Origin: JAVXGM01 sp036657395
GTDB lineage: Bacteria; Bacillota; Clostridia; Peptostreptococcales; Anaerovoracaceae
DNA: 64,000 nucleotides
Direction: 5' to 3'
Assembly (NCBI GenBank): GCA_036657395.1
Contig: JAVXGM010000007.1
Location: 1-64,000 of the forward strand
Part shown: in pieces, positions 50,852-59,422 of the stretch
Layout: each line of letters begins with the position of its first letter
Numbering within the stretch: the stretch's first letter is position 1
Translations under genes and position numbers: made by a program
Notes under the pieces: model-generated
What the model saw: the letters and a program-made list of their open reading frames with translations, nothing else
What the model was told of the DNA's origin: nothing
Databases searched by the model: none

Positions 50852-51781
50852 TTATATAATACTTCTGTGGTGAGATCTTGCTGTTATACAGTCCTCTTTG
50901 ATCTGTTTTGACAAATCTTTCACACTGTCAAATTTTCGTTCATCTCTAGTCTTTTCAAGGAATTCAACTTGGATCTTTTTACCGTAGAGTTCTTTATCAA
51001 AGTTAAATATATGAGTTTCCACATTCTTGTGATAAGTGCCAACCGTGGGTTTAACGCCTACGTTAGTTACGCTAGGATATCTAACTCCATTATATGTGCA
51101 ATAAGTTACATATACTCCATTTGGAGGCGTAACCATAGTTTCATCTATCATAATATTAGACGTTGGAAACCCAATAGTTCTACCTAGCTTGTTTCCTACT
51201 ACTACTTCACCGCCAATTGAATAAAGTCTACCCATATATTTCATACATTGGTCTACTTTTCCCTCCTCAATAAGGGTACGGATAAATGTGCTGCTTACTA
51301 AGTGATTATCAATCCTGAAAGGTTCTAAGACGTGTATGCCAAACTCTTGCTTCAACCCCTTTTCCATGAGGAGCTCCACATTTCCAGAGGCTTTATAGCC
51401 AAAGTGATAATTAAAGCCACAATAAACTTGTCTCATATTAAATTTAGCTACAAGCAAATCATCAATAAATGCAGCAGGTTCCATGTTAAGAATACTTTCA
51501 TCAAAAGGAATGTTAAACAAATAATCAATGCCAAGGCGGCTAATAATTTTTATTTTTTGTTCCTCATAGAGTATATTCTTCACAGTTACACCCTTGGTCA
51601 TAAGATTTTTAGGGTGATTTGAAAAGGTAAACACCGCACTTTTGTACCCAGCTACTTTTCCACTTCCCACTGTGCAAGAAATAATTGCTTGATGACCTTT
51701 ATGCACCCCATCGAAATTTCCAAGGGCTATTACTGTAGGGTCAATATTTTTAATCTCATCTAACGAATTAAAAGTTTTCAT
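50852..51781 (-). CDS. ribF: Bifunctional riboflavin kinase / FAD synthetase
   Basis: It makes FMN and FAD. The 309-residue protein has an N-terminal nucleotidyltransferase domain ('VIALGNFDGVHKGHQ') and a C-terminal riboflavin-kinase domain ('GRTIGFPTSNI', 'PPNGVYVTYC'). It starts 3 nt after the truB stop. The truB-ribF-rpsO order is typical. Confidence 0.95.
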   Translation of the reverse strand: MKTFNSLDEIKNIDPTVIALGNFDGVHKGHQAIISCTVGSGKVAGYKSAVFTFSNHPKNLMTKGVTVKNILYEEQKIKIISRLGIDYLFNIPFDESILNMEPAAFIDDLLVAKFNMRQVYCGFNYHFGYKASGNVELLMEKGLKQEFGIHVLEPFRIDNHLVSSTFIRTLIEEGKVDQCMKYMGRLYSIGGEVVVGNKLGRTIGFPTSNIMIDETMVTPPNGVYVTYCTYNGVRYPSVTNVGVKPTVGTYHKNVETHIFNFDKELYGKKIQVEFLEKTRDERKFDSVKDLSKQIKEDCITARSHHRSII

Positions 51782-51784
51782 TTT

Positions 51785-52753
51785 CTATCCTCTGTAAAAT
51801 ACTTTATCTGCTATTAGTCGATTACGACCCTCGTCGTAAAATGCCACTCCAAGAAAAACTTTTTGTTCATTATAAATATTATAAGCTTTTCTATATTCAT
51901 CCCTTATGGTAATATGGCTTTCCATTGTCTTATACACTGGCTGACTAACTATGGTTGCGTCCTCTAGGCGAATATGACCTCCGTTACAAAAGTATGCTGC
52001 CCGATCCTGGTTGAAAACAATCTTTCCAAAGTTAACTAAAGGCTTATCAGTATCTGTTAAAAGACTTGGGATTTGATCCTTTTCCATCTTCTTAAGATCT
52101 TCCATGTCTATGGCATTTTCTATACTGAAAATCCCACTTTTTACACGAGTCAAGCGACTCATAGTAGCGCCGCAACCCAAAGATTCTCCTACATCTTGAC
52201 ATATAGTTCTTATATAAGTGCCCTTAGAACAGGTTACTGTATAGGTAATACGGCCTTCCTCAAGGCAAATCTTATTAACTAAAAGTTCCTTTATATATAT
52301 TTCCCGAGACTTAACCGTTACTTCTTTTCCCTCTCTTGCATATTCATAAAGCCTTTTTCCATCTATTTTAACTGCAGAATATTTTGGTGGAATCTGACTA
52401 ATGGTTCCGTGGAATGGAGCAAATGCTCGTCTCACATCATCTTCAGTAATATGCTCTATTGGGGATGTATTGAGGATTTGACCCCAAATATCCTGGGTGT
52501 CTGTTTCAAGCCCCAGCTTCATCTCACATTCATAGGTTTTAAAATCAAGATCCATATATTCCATAATTCTGGTAGTCGTACCAAGACAAATAGGCAATAC
52601 ACCTGTAGCCATAGGGTCAAGTGTCCCTGTATGGCCAATTCTTTTCATTCCTATTATTCCTCGCATTACTGCAACGCAATCGTGAGAGGTCCATTTCTCC
52701 GGTTTATTTAAATTGATAATGCCCTGAGTAATCAGGGTATTTTCTTTAGTCAT
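51785..52753 (-). CDS. truB: tRNA pseudouridine-55 synthase
   Basis: It isomerises U55 in the tRNA T-loop. It has 322 residues with the catalytic Asp in 'GHTGTLDPMATGVLPI' and 'YSAVKIDGKRLYEYAR'. The ATG overlaps the end of nrnA by 8 nt. Confidence 0.95.
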   Translation of the reverse strand: MTKENTLITQGIINLNKPEKWTSHDCVAVMRGIIGMKRIGHTGTLDPMATGVLPICLGTTTRIMEYMDLDFKTYECEMKLGLETDTQDIWGQILNTSPIEHITEDDVRRAFAPFHGTISQIPPKYSAVKIDGKRLYEYAREGKEVTVKSREIYIKELLVNKICLEEGRITYTVTCSKGTYIRTICQDVGESLGCGATMSRLTRVKSGIFSIENAIDMEDLKKMEKDQIPSLLTDTDKPLVNFGKIVFNQDRAAYFCNGGHIRLEDATIVSQPVYKTMESHITIRDEYRKAYNIYNEQKVFLGVAFYDEGRNRLIADKVFYRG

Positions 52754-53729
52754 TAGTTTTCTCCAGGCTTATTGATATTTCATTTTTTACCAGTGCTTTC
52801 GCATTATCCATTGTCATATGAAGGGTAAAGCCTGCTGCTTTAACATGGCCGCCCCCCTTGTATTTTGCTGAAATATCAGCTACATTTCCACTTGTTTTTG
52901 CTCGTAAGCTAACTTTAATCTCTCCAGGATTCTTTTCTTTTAGAAATGCCGAAATCTCTACACCCTTAATGTCTCGAAGAGTTTCTACTATTCCCTCTGT
53001 CTCTTGTCCTGTCGCACCTACTTCTGTAAGCATTTCTTTAGTAACATAGGCCATAGCACAGTTACCCTCGTTGAGAATCTCCATAGTGCTCATTACTCTA
53101 TTAGTAATTTGCAATTTTTCCAAACTTGTATTTTGATATAGGCAGACAGCAACCTTATTGTGGTCAATCCCGCAGTCATAAAGTTCTGCTACAATCAAAT
53201 GAGTCTGTTTAGTTGCATTTGAATATTGAAAATTACCTGTATCTGTGCAGATTCCGGCGAAGAGAGCTTCTCCCATTTCCTTGTCAATTTCAAGGCACAT
53301 TTCCTTTAAGATATCAAAAATAATTTCTGCTGTTGCAGCGGCATTACTATCAATATAGTTGTAATCTGCAAATGGTACAGACGTGGTGTGATGATCCACG
53401 CAAATAGTAGTCTTCCCTTGAGCGAATTTTTCAGCCCGCTTAGGGAATCTACCTGTGTCTCCACAATCCACACACATACACACATCCGGCCGTAGAACCT
53501 TATCCTGATCATCCGTACAATATCCATTTTCTAAGAACTTGATTTGGTCAGAAATTCCATCTTCAATAAGAATCCAAGCTTCTTTTCCTGCACTGCGAAG
53601 TCCCTTACAAATTGCTACAGCTGATCCAAAAGCATCTCCATCCATCTGAATATGAGGTAATAGTAATACGGATTTTGCCGCTAAAAGCTGCTTTCCTATT
53701 TCGCTTAATGAGCTACAAGTTTTTTCCAT
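52746..53729 (-). CDS. nrnA: DHH-DHHA1 phosphoesterase NrnA (nanoRNase / pAp phosphatase)
   Basis: It degrades 2-5-nt RNA and/or pAp and c-di-nucleotide products. It has 327 residues with the DHH motif in 'CVDHHTTS', 'VDCGDTGRFP', and a DHHA1 domain with 'KGGGHVKAAGF'. It overlaps rbfA by 1 nt and truB by 8 nt. Confidence 0.92.
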   Translation of the reverse strand: MEKTCSSLSEIGKQLLAAKSVLLLPHIQMDGDAFGSAVAICKGLRSAGKEAWILIEDGISDQIKFLENGYCTDDQDKVLRPDVCMCVDCGDTGRFPKRAEKFAQGKTTICVDHHTTSVPFADYNYIDSNAAATAEIIFDILKEMCLEIDKEMGEALFAGICTDTGNFQYSNATKQTHLIVAELYDCGIDHNKVAVCLYQNTSLEKLQITNRVMSTMEILNEGNCAMAYVTKEMLTEVGATGQETEGIVETLRDIKGVEISAFLKEKNPGEIKVSLRAKTSGNVADISAKYKGGGHVKAAGFTLHMTMDNAKALVKNEISISLEKTND

Positions 53730-54124
53730 TATTTTTCCTCTGCGTCATTGTCATCATCTACAGATATTTGATCAATAATTTCATCAATATGTCTACCGTA
53801 TTCCATAGACTTGTCAATCTTAAAAATCAAATCAGGAGTATGGCGTAGTTTTACTTGTCGTCCAATTTCCCTTTTTATCAGTCCTTTGGCACTTCTAAGT
53901 GCTGTTATAACATCCTCTTCCTGTTCGTTATTTTGATTTTTTGGATCCAAACCTAAAACTGTAATGAAAATTGTAGCGTAACTGCCGTCAGAGGTAACCT
54001 CTACAGCAGAAACACTCACCATTCCAGAAAGTAATCTAGGATCCTTTAAATCTCTGAGCAACATTTCGCTGAGAATTTTTCTAATTTCTTCGCCTAAACG
54101 ACCCTGTCTGTGTCCTTTTCCCAT
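53729..54124 (-). CDS. rbfA: Ribosome-binding factor A
   Basis: A small 30S maturation factor. It has 131 residues with the KH-like fold and 'RVGEEIRKILSEM'-like start ('RLGEEIRKILSEMLLRDLKDPRL'). The C-terminus carries a run of Asp and Glu. The start lies 10 nt after infB. Confidence 0.93.
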   Translation of the reverse strand: MGKGHRQGRLGEEIRKILSEMLLRDLKDPRLLSGMVSVSAVEVTSDGSYATIFITVLGLDPKNQNNEQEEDVITALRSAKGLIKREIGRQVKLRHTPDLIFKIDKSMEYGRHIDEIIDQISVDDDNDAEEK

Positions 54125-54134
54125 TTTTATGCTC

Positions 54135-56924
54135 CTAATCTCGTTCTATTTCTTCCATGTGGAAACATTCAATAATATCTCCCTCTTTGATATCGTTATA
54201 ATTTTCAATTCCTATACCACATTCAAATCCATGGGCAACTTCTTTAGCGTCATCTTTAAATCGCTTCAGTGAAGAAATTTTTCCTTCGTGTATAACAATA
54301 CCGTCACGAACTAATCTAACACTTGCATTACGCAAAATTTTTCCATCTGTTACATAAGCACCACCGATGATTCCAATTCCTGGCACCTTGAAAGTTTCTC
54401 GCACTTCCACTGTTCCCAAAACAACTTCCTTAAATTCAGGATCCAACATACCCTTCATAGCGTTTTCAATATCATCAATAATATCATAGATTACTCTATA
54501 AGTTCTGATCTGAATACCATCTCTGTCTGCCATAGCAGCTACTGCCGTGCTAGGTCTTACATTAAATCCGATAATGATTGATTCAGAAGTTCTAGCTAAC
54601 ATGATGTCTGATTCTGTAACTGCGCCAACTCCCGTATGAATAACCTTAACCGTTACATTTTCTTTGGTTAATTTTTCAAGTGAGGCTGTTACTGCTCCTA
54701 CGGAGCCTTGTACGTCACCCTTAATAATCAGATTAAGCTCTTTTTTCTCGCCTTCTTCAATTTGACCAAATAATTCTTCTAAAGTAGTACTTGAGTTTCT
54801 CAAAAGAACTTCTTCTCTTTTTTTATTTTGACGGTGTTCTGCAATATCTCTTGCAGCTTTATCTTCTTTTACTGCGTTAAATTCATCTCCTGCATGAGGA
54901 ACATCAGTAAGTCCTAGAATCTCTACAGCTGTAGCAGGTCCCGCCTGTCTGATTTTTTCCCCTTTATGGTTAGTCATCAATCTAATTTTCCCGGAAGATG
55001 TTCCTGCAACAATACTCATCCCTGCTTTTAGTGTACCGTTAAGCACAAGTAAGCTAGCAACAGGTCCCTTAGCTTTGTCTAGCCTTGCTTCTAGTACTGT
55101 TCCTAGAGCAAGTCTGCTTGGATTTGCTCTCAATTCTAATACTTCTGCCTGAAGTAAAATCATTTCAAGCAAGCTGACAATACCTTCACCGGTTTTCGCT
55201 GAAACAGGTACGCAGATTACATCTCCACCCCAATCTTCAACCAAAATTTCATGATCTGCTAAATCTTTTTTAACTGTATCCGGGTTTGCACCTGGCTTAT
55301 CCATTTTATTCATTGCTACGATAATCGGAACCCCGGCAGCCTTCGCATGACTGATTGATTCTATAGTCTGTGGCTTTACGCTATCATCTGCTGCAACAAC
55401 AAGAATAGCAATATCTGTTGTATGGGCTCCTCTAGCTCTCATTGCTGTAAACGCTTCATGTCCTGGCGTATCCAAGAATACAATCTTCTGCCCTTTAATT
55501 TCAACTTCGGATGCACCGATATGCTGGGTAATTCCACCAGACTCAGATGCTGTTACATTAGTTTTTCTAATAGCGTCAAGAAGTGAAGTCTTACCATGGT
55601 CAACGTGCCCCATTACCGTAATAATCGGTGGTCTTGACTTGAGCTCAGCTTCTTTATCTTCAAAAGTCTCAAGACCTTCTTCTACTTCCTCTTCTTCAAC
55701 GTTTCCTATAATAATATTAACGCCAAGCTCTTCACCTAGTAGTAGTACAACATCTTCATCCATGTTCTGATTTACGTTGGATATAATACCCATTTTCATC
55801 AGAGTCATAATAATCTTTGATACAGATACTTGAATCTGCTCTGATAGGCCTGCAACTGTAATTGGTACATTGACCACTTTTGTGCCCACTGGCAATTCTT
55901 CCACTTCCACAACTGGCTCAATAACAACCTTTGGTTTGCTATTATGTCTCTTTGGACGCTTTTGTTTTTCCAAAGAACGAACTGGTTGTGCCTTGCTGCG
56001 GCTATCTGTCTTTGAATATCTATCTTTATCTTTAGACTTGTTCTTAGGTCTATTCTGTTGCTTCTTGTTTACAGGTTTATCAATACCCGTTGGTGCACTT
56101 GGGCCTGAAGTACTGCCACTTCTTTGAGGTCTTGCTCCTGCTGAAGGACCATCTCTTCTTGGAGGTCTGCTGCTGTCTCTACTTGAGTCTCTGCTTCCAT
56201 TTCTATCCTGAGGCCGATCACTTTTATTTCTATCTTGTGGTCTGTCACTTCTACTTCTATCGTCTCGCTGATTTCTGTCTTTAGCAGCTGCTGCTCTTCT
56301 CTCATCTGCTATTTTTTTGTCTGCTGCTCTCTTTTCTGCTGCTTTTTTCTCTGCTGCTGCTTTTTCTTCTGGTGTTGGAGCTTTAGATACAATTTTAAAT
56401 TCCTGTCTTGGAACATATTGTCTAGTTGGCCTGGTCTGTTTCTTATCAGTCTTTCCAGCTTCCTTTTCTTTAGCTTTTTGTCCTTCAACCTTCTTTGCCT
56501 TGGCAATCTCTTCTGAGTCTTTTGCCATAGGTTTTCCTACAGGTGGCTTTACTCTGTTGCTCATGTCTTTTGGAACTACAGGTTTTCCTACAGGTGGCTT
56601 TTGTGTAATCACCTTTTCTTCCGGTTTGCTTTGGGCAGTCTTTACCCCTTTACTTTGAGCTGCAGGCTTAATGTTTGCAGCCTTCACCGTAACTCTGGGC
56701 TCGTCTTCTAACTTAGCCTCTTTTTCAGCCTTTTTAGGTGCTACTTTAACAATCTTTGTTTCTGAGCCTTTTTTGCCTTTAAGCAATGTATTCCTCACTG
56801 CCTTAGCATCAATATCCGTTAAAGCACTCATATGAGTTTTCGCTTCAATGCCCATAGACTGTACTTTTTGCAAAACATCTTTGCTACTCATCTCTAGCTC
56901 TTTGGCCAATTCGTGTATCTTCAT
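54135..56924 (-). CDS. infB: Translation initiation factor IF-2
   Basis: The GTPase that delivers initiator tRNA. It has 929 residues: an N-terminal IF2N-type domain ('KIHELAKELEMSSKDVL'), a long basic low-complexity linker (about residues 60-330), the G domain with 'GHVDHGKTSLLDAI', 'DTPGHEAF' and 'NKMD', and the C-terminal fMet-tRNA-binding domains. I start at 56924, because GAAGGAGG lies before it. The frame opens back to 56948. The linker is rich in Arg, Asp and Ser repeats, as in other Clostridia. Confidence 0.97.
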   Translation of the reverse strand: MKIHELAKELEMSSKDVLQKVQSMGIEAKTHMSALTDIDAKAVRNTLLKGKKGSETKIVKVAPKKAEKEAKLEDEPRVTVKAANIKPAAQSKGVKTAQSKPEEKVITQKPPVGKPVVPKDMSNRVKPPVGKPMAKDSEEIAKAKKVEGQKAKEKEAGKTDKKQTRPTRQYVPRQEFKIVSKAPTPEEKAAAEKKAAEKRAADKKIADERRAAAAKDRNQRDDRSRSDRPQDRNKSDRPQDRNGSRDSSRDSSRPPRRDGPSAGARPQRSGSTSGPSAPTGIDKPVNKKQQNRPKNKSKDKDRYSKTDSRSKAQPVRSLEKQKRPKRHNSKPKVVIEPVVEVEELPVGTKVVNVPITVAGLSEQIQVSVSKIIMTLMKMGIISNVNQNMDEDVVLLLGEELGVNIIIGNVEEEEVEEGLETFEDKEAELKSRPPIITVMGHVDHGKTSLLDAIRKTNVTASESGGITQHIGASEVEIKGQKIVFLDTPGHEAFTAMRARGAHTTDIAILVVAADDSVKPQTIESISHAKAAGVPIIVAMNKMDKPGANPDTVKKDLADHEILVEDWGGDVICVPVSAKTGEGIVSLLEMILLQAEVLELRANPSRLALGTVLEARLDKAKGPVASLLVLNGTLKAGMSIVAGTSSGKIRLMTNHKGEKIRQAGPATAVEILGLTDVPHAGDEFNAVKEDKAARDIAEHRQNKKREEVLLRNSSTTLEELFGQIEEGEKKELNLIIKGDVQGSVGAVTASLEKLTKENVTVKVIHTGVGAVTESDIMLARTSESIIIGFNVRPSTAVAAMADRDGIQIRTYRVIYDIIDDIENAMKGMLDPEFKEVVLGTVEVRETFKVPGIGIIGGAYVTDGKILRNASVRLVRDGIVIHEGKISSLKRFKDDAKEVAHGFECGIGIENYNDIKEGDIIECFHMEEIERD

Positions 56925-56944
56925 ATTTGAACCTCCTTCTCCAT

Positions 56945-57253
56945 TCACTTACTCTGGTCGATTTCTTTTAATATAACCTGTGCAAAGTTTAGATCCGTAA
57001 TTCCAAATATGGACCTGCCTTCAGTGCCTACCGCTTGAGATATGTCATCACTACTTCCATATCTACGATAAGTCACTCTCTGCTTCTCTGCTTCTTTTAT
57101 TATTTTTTTCTCTGTATTTTCCGAAATGTCTTCCGTTATGATTAAAAGCTTTATTTTTCCTTTATTCATTGTAAATACGCAAGTATTGTACCCGGTTACT
57201 AGATTGCCAGATTTTTTAGCAAACCCTAGGTAACTATATAGTTTTTGTTTCAT
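56945..57253 (-). CDS. ylxQ: L7Ae-family RNA-binding protein YlxQ
   Basis: This 102-residue protein of the L7Ae/L30e fold begins 'MKQKLYSYLGFAKKSGNL' and carries 'KLLIITEDISENTEKKI'. It probably binds a kink-turn RNA. It overlaps rnpM by 20 nt. The ATG at 57253 is chosen over a TTG at 57271. Confidence 0.87.
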   Translation of the reverse strand: MKQKLYSYLGFAKKSGNLVTGYNTCVFTMNKGKIKLLIITEDISENTEKKIIKEAEKQRVTYRRYGSSDDISQAVGTEGRSIFGITDLNFAQVILKEIDQSK

Positions 57254-57512
57254 ATTTTTCCAATGCCTCAAACAACTCTTCTAACTGATCTTTGGAAATA
57301 TCCATCTGAAGACTTCTGTTAAGCCCCCTTTTTTTCTTTGCCATTTCCAAACACTCTTTGTTAGGACAAAGGTATACTCCTCTGCCTTTTGCTTTTCCTG
57401 TCAGATCTAGTTTTACAAGACCCTCATAGCTGGAAATGCGTATCAAGTCTTTCTTAGGCTTTGATTCCATACATCCTGCACATCTTCTCATAGGTACTTT
57501 TCTTGCTTTCAC
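57234..57512 (-). CDS. rnpM: RNase P modulator RnpM (YlxR)
   Basis: A 92-residue RNA-binding protein with 'MRRCAGCMESKPKKDLIR' and 'GRGVYLCPNKECLEMAKKK'. It is reported to bind and modulate RNase P RNA in Firmicutes. It lies between nusA and ylxQ, its conserved place. Confidence 0.9.
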   Translation of the reverse strand: MKARKVPMRRCAGCMESKPKKDLIRISSYEGLVKLDLTGKAKGRGVYLCPNKECLEMAKKKRGLNRSLQMDISKDQLEELFEALEKYETKTI

Positions 57513-57522
57513 CTAACTTCTC

Positions 57523-58698
57523 CTATTCCTTTATCTCTTCTGCCATTTCTTCCGCTTCTGGAATCGTTTCTTCCACTTCTGAATTCAATTCATCTGCCTG
57601 TAGTTCATCCATTTCAACTTCTGTCTGGACTTCTTCATCTTCATACTCTACAATGTCATCGCTTTGAAAGAATTGAGTGTGGCTTTTAATATCTATTTTC
57701 CATCCGCAAAGTTTAGCGGCCAATCTTACGTTTTGGCCTTCCTTACCGATAGCTAAAGAAAGTTGATAATCAGGAACAATTACTGTCGCCGTCTTTTCTT
57801 CTTCATCAGCAATTACTTTTTCTACCTTTGCCGGGCTTAATACATTGCTAAGCAAAACTTCTGGTTCATCGCTCCAAGTGATGATATCAATCTTTTCACC
57901 AAAGAGTTCATCCACTATGTTTTGTACACGGCTTCCTCTGCTCCCTACGCAAGCACCTACTGGATCCACATTTTCGTCTTCTGTGAATACTGCAATCTTT
58001 GTTCTGGATCCTGCTTCTCTAGAAATACTTTTAATTGTTACAATATTATCTTCTATTTCTGGCACTTCCAGTTCAAACAACTGCTTTACAAGTCCTGGGT
58101 GAGAACGTGAAAGAAATACTTGTGGTCCCTTCGTCGTCTTTTTAACATCCATTACGTATACTTTTATTCTGTCATTTACTTGATAATTTTCCCCAGGTAC
58201 TCGCTCTGTGGCTGCTAGTATTCCCTCAGCTCTACCCATGTTGACAAAAACTGTTTCATTGCTAATTCTCTGAATTACCCCTGTAACAATCTCCCCTTGT
58301 CTGTTGATAAAGTCATCAAAAACCATTCCTCTTTCAGTTTCTCGAATCCTTTGAACTACTACTTGCTTTGCAGTTTGCGCCGCAATACGTCCAAAATCTC
58401 TTGGTGTAACTTGATATTCCACCACATCCCCTACCACATATCTAGAGTCTATTTCAAGAGCATCCTCAAGAGAGATTTGCTCAAGCGCATCCTCTACTTC
58501 TTCCACTACGTTTTTTCCCATAAATACATCGATGTCTCCATCTTCTTTGTCAATATTTACTCTTATATTCTGAGATGTTCCATAGTTTTTCTTGTATGCA
58601 GACACCAAGGCTGACTCAATAGCCTCAACCAAGACTTCCTTTGCAATGCCTTTTTCTTTTTCAAGTGCACCAATGGCCTCAATAAATTCTCTATTCAT
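57523..58698 (-). CDS. nusA: Transcription termination/antitermination factor NusA
   Basis: It binds RNA polymerase and nascent RNA. It has 391 residues: an N-terminal RNAP-binding domain, an S1 domain (about 137-200, 'GEIVTGVIQRISNETVFVNMG') and two KH domains ('VGACVGSRGSRVQNIVDEL' and 'LAIGKEGQNVRLAAKL'). It ends with an acidic tail. It lacks the C-terminal repeats of proteobacterial NusA, as is normal in Firmicutes. Confidence 0.97.
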   Translation of the reverse strand: MNREFIEAIGALEKEKGIAKEVLVEAIESALVSAYKKNYGTSQNIRVNIDKEDGDIDVFMGKNVVEEVEDALEQISLEDALEIDSRYVVGDVVEYQVTPRDFGRIAAQTAKQVVVQRIRETERGMVFDDFINRQGEIVTGVIQRISNETVFVNMGRAEGILAATERVPGENYQVNDRIKVYVMDVKKTTKGPQVFLSRSHPGLVKQLFELEVPEIEDNIVTIKSISREAGSRTKIAVFTEDENVDPVGACVGSRGSRVQNIVDELFGEKIDIITWSDEPEVLLSNVLSPAKVEKVIADEEEKTATVIVPDYQLSLAIGKEGQNVRLAAKLCGWKIDIKSHTQFFQSDDIVEYEDEEVQTEVEMDELQADELNSEVEETIPEAEEMAEEIKE

Positions 58699-58719
58699 TT
58701 TGTTCTCTATTCCTCCTTG

Positions 58720-59196
58720 CTAAAATACTACTGTTAGCTTCGTCTTTGCAACTTGCTCCAAGGGGAGCTCCCATTCCTTCGACTCTGTCTTCACAATAAT
58801 CTTTCCATCAATCAATCCTTGCAAAACCCCTTGGATAGTTTTCTCTCCATCTATGGGTTTATACAATTTCACCTCAACCTCTTTCCCGGTAAACCGGTCA
58901 TAATGGGCGGGTTTCAATAAAGCCCTATCCATTCCCGGTGAAGAAACTTCCAGGTAATAGTTTTGTTCAATTGGATCCGTTTCATCTAAGCGCTCATTTA
59001 AGTAGCGACTAACTTTCTCACAGTCATCTGTGCTAATATACTCCGTCTCTGCCCCGCAAGCTTTATCGATGTACACCCGTAAAAACCAGTCTTTTCCTTC
59101 TTTGAGGAACTCTGTATTATACAGTTCATACTGATTCTCTTCTAGAAACCCTTCTAGCTCCTGGACAATAATATCTGTTATTTTTTCCTTTGCCAT
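58720..59196 (-). CDS. rimP: Ribosome maturation factor RimP
   Basis: A 30S assembly factor. It has 158 residues with 'GKDWFLRVYIDKACGAETEYISTDDCEKVSRYL' (about residues 31-63; conserved 'SPGMDR' later). It heads the rimP-nusA-rnpM-ylxQ-infB-rbfA string. A terminator lies upstream, after polC. Confidence 0.94.
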   Translation of the reverse strand: MAKEKITDIIVQELEGFLEENQYELYNTEFLKEGKDWFLRVYIDKACGAETEYISTDDCEKVSRYLNERLDETDPIEQNYYLEVSSPGMDRALLKPAHYDRFTGKEVEVKLYKPIDGEKTIQGVLQGLIDGKIIVKTESKEWELPLEQVAKTKLTVVF

Positions 59197-59269
59197 TTAT
59201 TCTCCTATAGATCCTGCTGTAATCCACACTATCACTCAAAAACACGGGAAAATCAGCAGACAAGTAATC

Positions 59270-59304
59270 GGCACAAAAGGAAAGAGTGGGAACTGCCCAC
59301 TCTT
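59270..59304 (-). terminator. Intrinsic terminator of polC
   Basis: On the minus strand AAGAGTGGG and CCCACTCTT form a perfect 9-bp stem with loop CAGTT, followed by TCCTTTTG. It separates polC from the rimP operon. Confidence 0.75.
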
Positions 59305-59422
59305 ACTTCATACCGTCTAAATTTTCTATACAACCATGATACCACGTATCCCCTGTAATTGCAAGGGAAAATATGTTTTATGGCTTCTGTGGGTTGAATA
59401 TAAAGGTAAATTCCACATCATA